DNA of 64,000 bases from Chitinophaga pinensis (GTDB lineage: Bacteria > Pseudomonadota > Gammaproteobacteria > Burkholderiales > SG8-41): the NCBI GenBank assembly GCA_943329075.2, contig CALQCM020000006.1, forward strand, positions 62,001 to 126,000. The letters run 5' to 3'. Below the pieces are notes generated by a model, which was given only the letters and a program-made list of their open reading frames with translations, had not been told where the DNA came from and did not search any database. Position numbers and translations under genes: made by a program. This document shows, piece by piece, positions 16,255 through 25,346 of the stretch. Within the stretch, counting starts at the first letter, position 1. Every line of letters starts with the position of its first letter.

Positions 16255-17223
16255 TTATTCGGGAACGATTCCGGCCGCCTTCGCCACGCGCGCCCATTTC
16301 TCGATCTCACGACGCAACAGCGCCGCGAACTCGTCGGGCGTGCCGGCGACGATATCAGCGCCTTCACCACTGAGACGCGTCCTGACTTCGGGTGCGCGCA
16401 AAATCGCGACCACTTCGCGATGCAGGCGCTCGATGATGTCGCGCGGCGTGCCGGCCGGCGCCAGTAAGCCATACCACTGCACCGAATCGAATCCCGGCAG
16501 ACCGCTCTCGCTGATGGTGGGAATATCCGGTGCCGCCGCCACGCGCGTCGCGCTGGTCACGCCGAGCATGCGCAAGCGCCCCGCCCTCGCGTGCGGCAAT
16601 GCCAGAAGCAATGGTGACGACGACAACGCAATCTGCCCGGCGACGAGGTCGATGATGCTGGTTGAGCTTTTGTACGGCACATGCGTAAACTTGATCCCCG
16701 CCATGTTCGAAAACAATTCGATGGTTAGATGCGGATTGGTGCCGATGCCCGAAGAGCCGTACAAAATCTCGCCCGGTCGCGCGCGCGCCAGCGCAATCAG
16801 TTCGCGCACATTGCGCGCCGGCAGCGTCGGGTGCGACACCATCAGGTTCGCCATGCTCAGCACCTGCGTGACAGGCGCAAAATCCTTCACCGCATCGTAG
16901 GGCACCCTTTTGTAAGCGGTGGGATTGGTCGCCAGCGTGGACAACCCGATCAGCAGCGTGTGCCCGTCGGCCGGCGCCTTCGCCACGAGTTCACTGCCGA
17001 TCATGGTGCCGGCACCGGTGCGGTTCTCCACCACCACCTGTTTGCCCAGCCGTTCGGTGAGCCCCTGGGCAATCAGCCGCGCAATGCCGTCGCCGGGGCC
17101 GCCGGTGGCGGTCGGCACAATGATGCGCACCGGCTTGAGCGGGTAATTCGTCTGCGCGAACGCCGCGCCCGCCAGCAGGAACGCTGCAGCCAACGTGCGT
17201 ATTACAAACGCCGGCGCCTTCAT
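16255..17223 (-). CDS. Bug/TctC periplasmic solute receptor 4
   Basis: 322 residues. Leader MKAPAFVIRTLAAAFLLAG with cleavage after AAFAQ. Motifs: RIIVPTATGGPGDG, APADGHTLLI, SHPTLPARN, HVPYKSS, PTISESGLPGFD. The start codon overlaps the lactonase stop by 4 bp (ATGA), so translation is probably coupled. This suggests the ligand is linked to the lactonase's substrate or product. Confidence 0.93.
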   Translation of the reverse strand: MKAPAFVIRTLAAAFLLAGAAFAQTNYPLKPVRIIVPTATGGPGDGIARLIAQGLTERLGKQVVVENRTGAGTMIGSELVAKAPADGHTLLIGLSTLATNPTAYKRVPYDAVKDFAPVTQVLSMANLMVSHPTLPARNVRELIALARARPGEILYGSSGIGTNPHLTIELFSNMAGIKFTHVPYKSSTSIIDLVAGQIALSSSPLLLALPHARAGRLRMLGVTSATRVAAAPDIPTISESGLPGFDSVQWYGLLAPAGTPRDIIERLHREVVAILRAPEVRTRLSGEGADIVAGTPDEFAALLRREIEKWARVAKAAGIVPE

Positions 17224-18437
17224 AGCGTGTTCATACCCTGGTCCGGACCGGCGCCGCCGAGCGCGACCATGCCCATCCAGAACAGCTGGCCATCAACGGT
17301 ATCGATGTCGTGCTTGCGCACAAACGTGAGCCGTCCGTCATCAGCGATGGTGAAGACCGTGAGTCCGGCTTCAACACGCGTCACACCACTTGCGCCCGCC
17401 ACCTGCATCGGCATCAGGTTGGCGGCGACCAGCAGCCGCCCGCCCGCATCGATGGCAAAAGTGCGCGGCGCGATGCCACGCGTATCCGCGTTCTGAATGA
17501 GCGTCGGCGCACCGCTTGCGGCGTCAAGCGCGTAGACGGCAATGTTGTTTTCGCCGCCGGCAAATACGTGCTGGCCGGCGACCACCTTGCTGGCGCGCGC
17601 GCGATTGGCAACGTAGACGTGGCGCCCGTTCGGATGCATGTGCACGGTGCCCGGCTTCTGCGCACGGTTGTCATGCGCCGCATCGGCCAGCGTGCCGGCG
17701 ACGTGGAGCGGCGCCGCACCCAACATCTCGCCATTGAAATCCCAGACCTGCAGTTTGTTCTGGCGCTCGAGAGAAACATACAGGCGCGGCAGTGCCGGAT
17801 GGAAATCGACGTGTCGCGGCCCGAAACCATAACCATCGCCGGGCGCAATGCTCGCCCTGTTCGCCAGCAGCCCCTGCCGGTAGTCGAACAGTTTGAGCGC
17901 CCCCGGGTCTTCGGGCTTGCCGGCTTCGGCATCGTTGCCGCGCGTCACCACGATCGCGCGTGTGTTCGACGCCGCGAAGCGCACCTGGTGCGCATAGACG
18001 CCGAAATCAAGCGATGCCGGCTGCGCGACCTCGGCACCGATAGCGCCATCGGCATTGAGGCGATGCACGCTCACGCCGCTCGGCACGTTATAGGTGATCG
18101 CCACATGCTCTGAATGGATATCGGTGGTGATATGCAGTGGCCGCCAGCGCAGGCTGACCGCTTCGCCATGCATCCGCAGGGCACCGGTCGCAGCGTCGAT
18201 GGCCAGTGCGCAGACAAAATGCCGGCTGCCGGATGCATCCGGGTTGCCGTCGCTGCAGGCCACATATAACCAGCGCCCCGACACATGCGGCCATGCGTAT
18301 TGCACATCGGCCGGCAGCGTCAGCGTGGCGCGCTCGGTGAGCGTGGCGTGTTCGGCATCCACTTCGAAGTGAATCAGCCGGCTGCCGGCGCTCGCGTAAA
18401 GCGCGCTGCGTTGCGTTTGCTTGCCTGTCACCGCCAT
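17220..18437 (-). CDS. lactonase family beta-propeller (6-phosphogluconolactonase/YbhE-like)
   Basis: 405 residues, no clear signal peptide. The seven-bladed propeller of the bacterial lactonase family is shown by RHVDFHPALPRLYVSLE, GTVHMHPNGRHVYVANR and RTFAIDAGGRLLVAANL, spaced as in YbhE and fungal muconate cycloisomerase relatives. It is first in a two-gene unit with receptor 4. The reaction is probably hydrolysis of a sugar or muconolactone-type ring, but the lactone is not known. Confidence 0.85.
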   Translation of the reverse strand: MAVTGKQTQRSALYASAGSRLIHFEVDAEHATLTERATLTLPADVQYAWPHVSGRWLYVACSDGNPDASGSRHFVCALAIDAATGALRMHGEAVSLRWRPLHITTDIHSEHVAITYNVPSGVSVHRLNADGAIGAEVAQPASLDFGVYAHQVRFAASNTRAIVVTRGNDAEAGKPEDPGALKLFDYRQGLLANRASIAPGDGYGFGPRHVDFHPALPRLYVSLERQNKLQVWDFNGEMLGAAPLHVAGTLADAAHDNRAQKPGTVHMHPNGRHVYVANRARASKVVAGQHVFAGGENNIAVYALDAASGAPTLIQNADTRGIAPRTFAIDAGGRLLVAANLMPMQVAGASGVTRVEAGLTVFTIADDGRLTFVRKHDIDTVDGQLFWMGMVALGGAGPDQGMNTL

Positions 18438-18616
18438 CCCCCGATTGATTTGTCACCGCGAATATCGATGCGGCGGCGACTGGCAGCATTGTAGCGGCGA
18501 TTCGGGGGCAACAGCTCGCGCACGCCTCATCAATGCCGTCTGCGCTTCGTCGTATACTGTCCGTCATTCAAAAATGCTGCCCGCGCCAACAGGCGGTCGC
18601 TGAGGAGAGATAGCAC

Positions 18617-19591
18617 ATGAATTTTTTCCGCATCTGCGCATTGGCCGGCACGCTGCTGGCATTGACCACAGGCAATCTCACCGCGCAGGGCTTTCCCGCC
18701 AAGCCGCCACGCATCGTCGTCGGCTTCGCACCCGGCGGCGCCACCGATCTCGTCTCGCGCATCGTTGCGCAAAAACTCGGCGAACTGTGGGGACAGACTG
18801 TCGTCGTCGACAACCGGCCGGGGGCGAGCGGCATGATCGCCGGCGAAATCGTCGCCAAGGCGGCAGCGGACGGCTACACCCTGCTGCTCACACCGCAAAC
18901 CAGCATCGCCGTCGCACCGGCACTCTACGGCAAGGCGCCCTACGATCCGGCCAAAGATTTCACGCCGATCACGCTCGCCGGCTCGTCGCCGTTGCTGATG
19001 GTGGTGCATCCGTCGTTTCCGCCGAAGACCTTCGCCGAATTTGTGGTGCTGGCAAAAAAAGGCGGCGCCAACGCACTCACCTTCGGCTCGGGCGGCATCG
19101 GATCGTCGCCGCACATGGCGGGTGAACTGCTCGCCGCCGCGCTCGGCACCCGTATGAACCACGTGCCCTACAAAGGCGAAAACCCGGCGCTCACCGACAC
19201 CATCGGCGGCCAGATCCCGATCATGTTCGGCAATCTGCCGGTCGCCCTGCCCTATGTGCAATCGGGAAAACTGCGCGGGCTCGCCAACACCGCTGCAACG
19301 CGCTCGCCGCTGGCACCGTCGATTCCGACCGTGGCCGAATCCGGCATCAAAGGGTATTCAATCGCCACCTGGTCTGCAGTACTCGGACCCGCCGGCATGC
19401 CACCCGAACTCGCCACTCGCATCCAGCGCGATATCGTGCGCGTGATCAATGTCGCGGAAACGCGCGAGCGGCTGGTCGGCATGGGTGTCGATATCATCGG
19501 CAACGCGCCGGAGGACTTCAGCGCCTTCCTGCGTACCGAGATCGTGCGCTACGCCAAAGTCATCAAGGACGCCGGCATCAAGGCGGAGTAA
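18617..19591 (+). CDS. Bug/TctC periplasmic solute receptor 5
   Basis: 324 residues with GAGGAGAGA 6 nt before the ATG. Leader MNFFRICALAGTLLALTTG, cleavage near LTAQ. Motifs: [52 protein letters not shown] dehydrogenase follows after 4 bp, forming a short operon. Confidence 0.93.
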   Translation: MNFFRICALAGTLLALTTGNLTAQGFPAKPPRIVVGFAPGGATDLVSRIVAQKLGELWGQTVVVDNRPGASGMIAGEIVAKAAADGYTLLLTPQTSIAVAPALYGKAPYDPAKDFTPITLAGSSPLLMVVHPSFPPKTFAEFVVLAKKGGANALTFGSGGIGSSPHMAGELLAAALGTRMNHVPYKGENPALTDTIGGQIPIMFGNLPVALPYVQSGKLRGLANTAATRSPLAPSIPTVAESGIKGYSIATWSAVLGPAGMPPELATRIQRDIVRVINVAETRERLVGMGVDIIGNAPEDFSAFLRTEIVRYAKVIKDAGIKAE

Positions 19592-19595
19592 TACC

Positions 19596-20453
19596 TTGGA
19601 AAAGTTGACTACCGGCGTGATCGGCCTCGGCGCCCTCGGCAAGCCAATTTCTGCACTGCTGCTCAAAGCCGGTCATGCCGTTGCCGTCTACGATGTGCGC
19701 AGCGAACCGGTGGCGGAACTGCAGAAACTCGGCGCGACCGCCTGTACATCTCCGGCGGACGTTGCCCAACGCAGCGACATCGTCGTCAGCCTTGTGCTGG
19801 ATCAGGCACAAACCGATGAGATCGTCTTCGGCGAGAACGGCCTGCTGAATCATTGCCGGCCCGGCGCCATACTCGCCATCGGCAGCACGCTGGGCCCCGC
19901 ACCGGTCAAGCGCATCGCCACTGAGCTGGCGAAACAATCCGTCGAAGTTCTCGACATGCCGATTTCCGGGGGCATCCTCGCCGCGCGCGAGGGCAAGCTG
20001 AGTCTGATGGTCGGCGGCACACCTGCCACGCTCGAACGCGCGCTGCCGGTGCTGCAGGTATTCGCCAGCCAGATCACGCGCACCGGCGAAGTCGGCAGCG
20101 GTCAGGCTGCCAAGCTCGCACACCAGCTTGTCTTCGGCCTTAACGTCATGGCGCTGCTCGAAGGCCTCGCGCTCGGTATTGCCGGCGGCGTCGAACCCGA
20201 CGTGCTGAAAAACGTTTTGAAACAGGGATTGGCAAACAGTACCGTGCTGCAGGTGTGGCACGACCTCGGGCCGCGCTGGAAAGGCATGCTCGAAGCTAGC
20301 GCGCCGGGCACGCCACCGCCGAACCTGCGCAAGGACCTGCACCTCGTGCTCGAGTTCGCGCGCGAACTCGGCGTCGATCTCCATCTCGGCAGCGAGGCGT
20401 CGCGCGTGGCCGATGGCGGCATCGCCACCGGCCATGACGATCTGCGGGCTTAG
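19596..20453 (+). CDS. NAD(P)-dependent 3-hydroxyisobutyrate dehydrogenase-family oxidoreductase
   Basis: 285 residues from a TTG at 19596, chosen because GGAG lies about 8 nt upstream inside the receptor gene; a longer frame to 19449 would overlap the receptor by 140 bp. Rossmann motif GVIGLGALGKPI, substrate loop DMPISGGILAAREGKLSLMV and catalytic lysine in GSGQAAKLAHQL are all present. Members oxidise beta-hydroxyacids or reduce the semialdehydes. The pairing with a carboxylate receptor fits uptake followed by oxidation. Its 3' end overlaps the convergent cupin gene by 4 bp. Confidence 0.9.
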   Translation: MEKLTTGVIGLGALGKPISALLLKAGHAVAVYDVRSEPVAELQKLGATACTSPADVAQRSDIVVSLVLDQAQTDEIVFGENGLLNHCRPGAILAIGSTLGPAPVKRIATELAKQSVEVLDMPISGGILAAREGKLSLMVGGTPATLERALPVLQVFASQITRTGEVGSGQAAKLAHQLVFGLNVMALLEGLALGIAGGVEPDVLKNVLKQGLANSTVLQVWHDLGPRWKGMLEASAPGTPPPNLRKDLHLVLEFARELGVDLHLGSEASRVADGGIATGHDDLRA

Positions 20454-21205
20454 TTGCGGCCGGGATACTGCCCGACAAACATCTCGACGCCGCCGCGCCC
20501 GGCCGTGAACGTGCAAGGCGCATCGTCCGGCCCGACGAACAACAGCGACCACAACGGGTAGTCGGCGCCGGCAAACTGCATGCTGCCGTTCAACACCAGG
20601 AAATATTGTCCACCGCTGCCGCGCGGATCGGGCCCCGTCGCCTGCATGCCGGGACCGACGCGCAGCACGTAGGCACCGAGGCAGTCGTCGAATTTTTCCT
20701 GGTCGGGGATCATCGGCTCCAGCACAGTTTCAGTCCGGCTCGCCAGCACCGGCTCGGTGCTGAGCGCGATGGGGGCCAGAAAATGCCGCTTTTTGCTCGG
20801 CTTCAGTTTTTCGCGATAACCGGGCTTGTCGATTTCGACCGCGCCAGCGTCGGTCTGCGCGCGCAGCGTGAAATACGAAAAGCCCTGTGCGCTGGCGACA
20901 ATCGGCCCATAGCCGGTGTGATGGTCGGCGTAATGCATGGTGTTGGACAACGTCGCCGGTTTGTTGCGGCCGATGGTGCCGCTGCCGCCGACGAATATCT
21001 GGAACTGGTCGACCTCGTGAAAATGCGACACCAGTTTCTGCTGCGGGCTCATTTCGAGCAGGAAGGCCTGGGGTGCGTCGACCACCGTGCCGTTCGGACG
21101 GCCGCCCATATAAGGCGAACGCCAGTAGGCGGCGTCGGGACTCAGTTTGGAGGTAACGCTGATGCGACCTTCGATCGCTTTGGGGCCGTGCACTGCCTGA
21201 ACCAT
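20450..21205 (-). CDS. cupin-like protein of unknown function
   Basis: 251 residues, no signal peptide. An N-terminal cupin-like half has a possible metal site in SHFHEVDQFQIFVGGSG; a second half contains GGQYFLVLNGSMQF, which could be a second barrel. That suggests a bicupin. I do not recognise a named family. It converges on the dehydrogenase and lies downstream of neither CoA-transferase gene in an obvious operon, being 77 bp before the end of the next gene on the same strand. Confidence 0.65.
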   Translation of the reverse strand: MVQAVHGPKAIEGRISVTSKLSPDAAYWRSPYMGGRPNGTVVDAPQAFLLEMSPQQKLVSHFHEVDQFQIFVGGSGTIGRNKPATLSNTMHYADHHTGYGPIVASAQGFSYFTLRAQTDAGAVEIDKPGYREKLKPSKKRHFLAPIALSTEPVLASRTETVLEPMIPDQEKFDDCLGAYVLRVGPGMQATGPDPRGSGGQYFLVLNGSMQFAGADYPLWSLLFVGPDDAPCTFTAGRGGVEMFVGQYPGRN

Positions 21206-21282
21206 GTTGTGTTCTCCGCTTACCGGACAAGAGAGGAAATCTCATGTAACCATGATCGCACAGCGCCGAATCCTGCGCCCGC

Positions 21283-22440
21283 TCAGGCGAGTTCGGCGGC
21301 GACCGCTTTGTTGTGTTCGCCGAGTGTCGGCGCAATGCCTTTGAGTTCAGGTTTAAGGTTCGAGAAGCGCGCCGGAAAGGCGCGCACACGAACTTTGGCG
21401 CCACCGGCCGCAGCGACTTCCTGCACCACACCGAGCGCCCTGGTCTGCACATGATCGAGCGCCTGATCGGCGCGCTGATAACTCGCCGCATTGCCGGCGT
21501 GTTTACGGATCAACGCAACCAGTTCCTCGGCCGAATAACGCGCGAACTCGCGTTCATATTCGGCGCGCAGTTGCTGCACCTGAATGCCGTAGCCAGTGGA
21601 GTCGCGGCCGATCTTGTCGAAACGCGGATCATCAAGCAGTCGGTTGAAGCCGGCCTCTTCGCAAAACTTCACCCAGCCAGGCCTTCCTTCGGCACCCACT
21701 GAACCGCCGAAAGCGAAGAAGATCGGTTCGTCTTTGGTTTTCCAGCCACGCTCTGGCGGATAGTTGGCGCCGCCTACGCGCGGACCCGCATACACATCGG
21801 GATCCGACTGCGCAGCGAGATGGATGCTCTTCAGCGCCAGCAACGAATTGAGCAGCGACAGCGTGACGCGCTGACCGACACCGCTTTTCACGCGCGCAAT
21901 CAGCGCGGCGAGTGTCGCCTGCACGGCAAAGATGCCGGTGCCGGCGCAGGCGACGTCGGCACCGAGACGACAGGCCGGTGCGTCGCGCGAACCGAGATAA
22001 CGCGTATAACCGGCCATCGCCTGCGCGGCGAGCTCCGAACCCTTGTTCAAACGCAGCGGGCCGCGGTCGCCCCAGAAGCTGATGCCGACACGCACGAGTT
22101 TCGGATTGACCACATAGGGCTCGGCATCGATGCCATGCACGCCCAGCGCTGCGAGTTCTTCCGGCGTGCGGTCGGTAATAAAGACGTCGGCGTTTTTCAG
22201 CAATGCCGCCAGCGTGAGCTTCTCGTTCAGCACGACCGAACGCTTGCCGCGGTTGAGTTCAAAGAAGGCCGCGCTCATTTCACTGTTGGGCAGCGCGGGT
22301 GCGGCATTGCGCAGCCAGTCACCGTCTTTGCTTTCGACCTTGATCACGTCGGCACCGAGGTCTGATAAACGCAGTGCCGCCAGCGGCCCCGGCACGCCGT
22401 CGGCAAACTCAATGACGCGAATCTTATTCAGCACGCTCAT
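21283..22440 (-). CDS. CaiB/BaiF family CoA transferase, second of a pair
   Basis: 385 residues. Family III CoA-transferase signatures: IRVIEFADGVPGPLAALRLS, LGADVIKVES, and the catalytic Asp region RLGADVACAGTGIFAVQ. It moves CoA between acids without a free acyl-AMP. The ATG overlaps the stop of the upstream paralogue by 4 bp, so the two may form a heteromeric enzyme or act on related acids. Confidence 0.92.
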   Translation of the reverse strand: MSVLNKIRVIEFADGVPGPLAALRLSDLGADVIKVESKDGDWLRNAAPALPNSEMSAAFFELNRGKRSVVLNEKLTLAALLKNADVFITDRTPEELAALGVHGIDAEPYVVNPKLVRVGISFWGDRGPLRLNKGSELAAQAMAGYTRYLGSRDAPACRLGADVACAGTGIFAVQATLAALIARVKSGVGQRVTLSLLNSLLALKSIHLAAQSDPDVYAGPRVGGANYPPERGWKTKDEPIFFAFGGSVGAEGRPGWVKFCEEAGFNRLLDDPRFDKIGRDSTGYGIQVQQLRAEYEREFARYSAEELVALIRKHAGNAASYQRADQALDHVQTRALGVVQEVAAAGGAKVRVRAFPARFSNLKPELKGIAPTLGEHNKAVAAELA

Positions 22441-23609
22441 GCACCCGCCTTCGTCTTGCGTGCCGCGAGATCGGCCAGCACGGCAGCGGTGTCTGCACCC
22501 GGCCGCGGCGGTTCGCGCACGGCGCAGGGTGTCTGCGCGAAATGCCAGGGCGTACCTGCTACCGATACGGTGCCCCAGTCGCGCGTGGCGACATCGGCAA
22601 TCATCCCGTTCATCACCACCTGCTGATGGTGACGGAAGGTTTCAAAACTGAAACACTGTGTGCAGGCCACACCCTCACGCTGCATCACGCGCTGCCACCA
22701 CAGGGCCGGGCGCAACTTGAAGACCGGCGCGACATCGTTAAACAGCGCTTCGCGGTTCTCGACGCGCAGGCGGTTGGTTTTGTAACGCGGATCGTCCGCC
22801 AGTTGCGGGCGTTCGAGTGCGCGGCAAAAGCCGGCGAACTCGGCATCGTTATGCGCGGTGACAAAGACTTCACTGTCGAGTGTGGCAAAGGCTCGGTCCG
22901 GCACGATGCCCGGCGATTCACTTCCTCGCGGCTGCGGAATCGATCCGCCACCCAGATATTCGGCGATGCGGGTGGCTTCGATTTCCATTGCCGCCTCCAG
23001 CATCGACACTTCGACCTTCTGCCCCTCGCCACCGAGTTCGCGTTCGAGCAGTGCCGCCAGCACCGCTTCGGTGGCCACACTCGCCGTGGTCAGATCGAGA
23101 AAACCGGTGAAGCGGAAGGCTTCGAGCGTTTCGCCCGGCGCTCCATTGAGGCGCGCGAAGCCCGAATAGGCCTGCATGATGTAGTCAGCACAGCCGGCCT
23201 TCGCCAGCGGGCCGGTTTCACCGAAGCCCGAAATGGCGCAGTAAATGATCTTCGGATTGACCTTGCGCAGCGATTCGTAATCAAGCCCCAGGCGTTCGAT
23301 CACGCCGACGCGGAAATTCTGCACGAACACGTCGCAGGTGGCGGCGAGTTCGAGCGCAGTGGCGCGGTCTTCGGCTTTCTTGAAATCGAGAACGATGTCT
23401 TTCTTGTTGACGTTCATCGCTATGAAGTTGGTGCCCATGCCGCGTTGCGTCGGCGCGACCCAGCGCGTGCCGTCACCGGCCGGCGGCTCGACCTTGATGA
23501 CTTCAGCGCCGAGCATGCCGAGCAGGGCCGCCGTCCACGGCCCCGCCGCCATGATGGAAACGTCCATCACGCGCATGCCGGCGAGCGGGCCTGTAGGTTT
23601 TAGCGACAT
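22437..23609 (-). CDS. CaiB/BaiF family CoA transferase, first of a pair
   Basis: 390 residues. Signatures: MRVMDVSIMAAGPWTAALLG, LGAEVIKVEPPAGDGTRWV, CDVFVQNFRVGVIERLGLDY and the Asp region FTGFLDLTTASVATEAVLA. It is only distantly like its overlapping neighbour, so the pair is not a recent duplication. The Ldh-type dehydrogenase upstream on the same strand is separated from it by a repeat. Confidence 0.92.
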   Translation of the reverse strand: MSLKPTGPLAGMRVMDVSIMAAGPWTAALLGMLGAEVIKVEPPAGDGTRWVAPTQRGMGTNFIAMNVNKKDIVLDFKKAEDRATALELAATCDVFVQNFRVGVIERLGLDYESLRKVNPKIIYCAISGFGETGPLAKAGCADYIMQAYSGFARLNGAPGETLEAFRFTGFLDLTTASVATEAVLAALLERELGGEGQKVEVSMLEAAMEIEATRIAEYLGGGSIPQPRGSESPGIVPDRAFATLDSEVFVTAHNDAEFAGFCRALERPQLADDPRYKTNRLRVENREALFNDVAPVFKLRPALWWQRVMQREGVACTQCFSFETFRHHQQVVMNGMIADVATRDWGTVSVAGTPWHFAQTPCAVREPPRPGADTAAVLADLAARKTKAGA

Positions 23610-23627
23610 AAGGTCAAAATCTTTCAG

Positions 23628-23711
23628 CCACAGAGATCACAGAGGGCACAGAGAAAAACAAAAACGATTTCGTATGGTGCTCTTACTCTGTGAACTCTGT
23701 GTCCTCTGTGG
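23628..23711. repeat. CCACAGAG / CTCTGTGG inverted repeat
   Basis: Left arm CCACAGAGATCACAGAGGGC and right arm ACTCTGTGTCCTCTGTGG pair around an AT-rich centre. This type is common between genes in proteobacteria. It fills the gap between the Ldh and CoA-transferase genes. Confidence 0.88.
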
Positions 23712-23720
23712 CAAATGCTG

Positions 23721-24746
23721 TTAAAGCGCATTCAGCGAATCGATGACCTTGCGATCGTAGACCAGGCCTTCCTTGCGGCGGCGTTCGCGCTCGCGATAGG
23801 CGCGTTCCGACGGAATGCGGATTTCCTCGACGCCCGGACGCTTCGGCGTGGCTTTGACGAATTGCACCAGTTCGGCCATCTGCGACTTGAATTCGCCGCC
23901 GGGCAGCATCAACTGCGGATCCATCACCCAGAACAGGAAGCCGTAATCCGACACCTGGTTTTTGGCAAACGCCGAACCGGCCAGGAGGCCGAGCGACTGC
24001 ACCGCCAGCGACAACACATAACCCTTGTGCCCACCGAAGGGCACGACACCGCCTTCCAGCACGGCCGCCGCATCGGTCGACGGATTGCCCTCCTTGTCGA
24101 AGCCGATGCCCACGGGCAACGCTTCGCCGAGATGCGCATGCAACATCACGTCCCCCCACATCAGCGCCGCAGTGCCCATGTCGTAGACGACGGGACCGTT
24201 GTCCGAAGGGAAACCGATGCAAATCGGATTGGTGCCCAGCGCCGGGCGTTTGCCGCCGATCGGCAGCACGCGCGGTTGCGCACTGGCAATGTGAAACGCA
24301 ACAAGGCCCTGCTTGACGATCTGTTCGACAAAGTAGGCGTTGCGGCCCGAGTAATAGCTGTTATAGACACCGACCGAAGCAAAACCGGTTTTCTTTGCTT
24401 TCTCCGCGGCCAGCATGGCGGCGCGGTAACAGGTCACGTAACCGATGTTGTTATTGCCGTCCATCAATGCCGACAGCGGCGTTTCGTGCACGATCTTGAT
24501 CGGCTGCCGGCCCTTGAGGTGTTTCGGATCGGTGGCAATGGCGAGGATGCGCGGCAGCGAGGCAAAGCGGTAACCGCACAGCGCGTTGTCGATCAGCTGA
24601 TCGACAACGATCTTCGCGTCTTCTTCGTTATAACCCAGCGCCTTCAGCGCACGCATGCCGACGGCGGTCGCCTCGGCTTCGCTCATGCGCACGGTGTCGG
24701 CGCCATCCATGTCAATCGGTTTCGCTGCGTTACTTGCAGATGTCAT
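23721..24746 (-). CDS. Ldh-family (malate/L-lactate/ureidoglycolate-type) NAD(P)-dependent dehydrogenase
   Basis: 341 residues from the ATG at 24746; an in-frame extension to 24875 is repeat-derived. The family is shown by GVYNSYYSGRNAYFVEQIVK, the cofactor/substrate segment ALGTNPICIGFPSD, VVYDMGTA and GGHKGYVLSLAVQSLGLLAG. The usual Asn-His active-site pair (NxGH) is SYYSGR here, so the substrate may differ from classic members. It probably interconverts a 2-hydroxyacid and 2-oxoacid in the cytoplasm. The context of CoA transferases suggests entry of the acid into CoA-ester catabolism. Confidence 0.88.
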   Translation of the reverse strand: MTSASNAAKPIDMDGADTVRMSEAEATAVGMRALKALGYNEEDAKIVVDQLIDNALCGYRFASLPRILAIATDPKHLKGRQPIKIVHETPLSALMDGNNNIGYVTCYRAAMLAAEKAKKTGFASVGVYNSYYSGRNAYFVEQIVKQGLVAFHIASAQPRVLPIGGKRPALGTNPICIGFPSDNGPVVYDMGTAALMWGDVMLHAHLGEALPVGIGFDKEGNPSTDAAAVLEGGVVPFGGHKGYVLSLAVQSLGLLAGSAFAKNQVSDYGFLFWVMDPQLMLPGGEFKSQMAELVQFVKATPKRPGVEEIRIPSERAYRERERRRKEGLVYDRKVIDSLNAL

Positions 24747-24774
24747 ACGGCATCCTGATTTCCCTACAGGGGTC

Positions 24775-24847
24775 TCGCAGGCGGGGCGCCTGCGCCCCAA
24801 AATCCATCCCGCCTTCGTGGCGCAGGCGCCCCGCCTGCGGGAAGCAC
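24775..24847. repeat. GTGGCGCAGGCG-family palindromic repeats
   Basis: TCGCAGGCGGGGCGCCTGCG and GTGGCGCAGGCGCCCCGCCT arms in opposite order to those at 6797. No gene lies between 24747 and 24905. Confidence 0.85.
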
Positions 24848-24905
24848 CCTGTTTAAACATATGCCAGGCGCGCAATTCACGCCTGGCTCTACGATTTCGA
24901 CTCTA

Positions 24906-25343
24906 CTATTTCACCGGCCGGAACTGCAGCAGCGTAATTCCCGGCGCGATGTCTTCGTAGCAGGCTTCGACCGGCATGCCGATCTTGATGTCTTTCAGAT
25001 CGCACTCGAGCAGATTGGTCGTCAGGCGCGCGCCCTCCTCCAGTTCGACCTGCACCACCGCGTACGGCACGCGCGACTCGAACCACTTCGTCCACGCCTT
25101 GTGCATGACGACATAGTTATGCAGCACGCCGCGACCGCTCATGACCGCCCATTCCCATTTCATCGAGAAGCAGTGCGGGCAGTTCGAGCCGATCGGGTAC
25201 CAGACTTTGTGGCAGTCGCTGCAGCGCTGCAGTTTCAGCTGGCGCTGTTGGGTGGCCTCCCAAAAGGGGATTTCTTCGGGATAAACGAACGGCAGATAAC
25301 GGCCGTGTTCATCGATCATTTTTGACTGTGGTTGGAGGCTCAT
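24906..25343 (-). CDS. DUF35 OB-fold/zinc-ribbon protein, thiolase partner
   Basis: 145 residues. A rubredoxin-like zinc ribbon is formed by C41-x-x-C44 and C55-P-H-C58, followed by an OB-fold (GVLHNYVVMHKAW, VPYAVVQVELEEG). These proteins bind acyl-CoA and act as a subunit of SCP2-type thiolases or aldolases. The start lies 3 bp after the thiolase stop, so the pair is one transcription unit. Confidence 0.92.
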   Translation of the reverse strand: MSLQPQSKMIDEHGRYLPFVYPEEIPFWEATQQRQLKLQRCSDCHKVWYPIGSNCPHCFSMKWEWAVMSGRGVLHNYVVMHKAWTKWFESRVPYAVVQVELEEGARLTTNLLECDLKDIKIGMPVEACYEDIAPGITLLQFRPVK

Positions 25344-25346
25344 TTC

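Noticed and set aside
22542-23603. 353-codon frame opposite the first CoA transferase
   Set aside because: Antisense shadow; the CoA transferase signatures are on the other strand.
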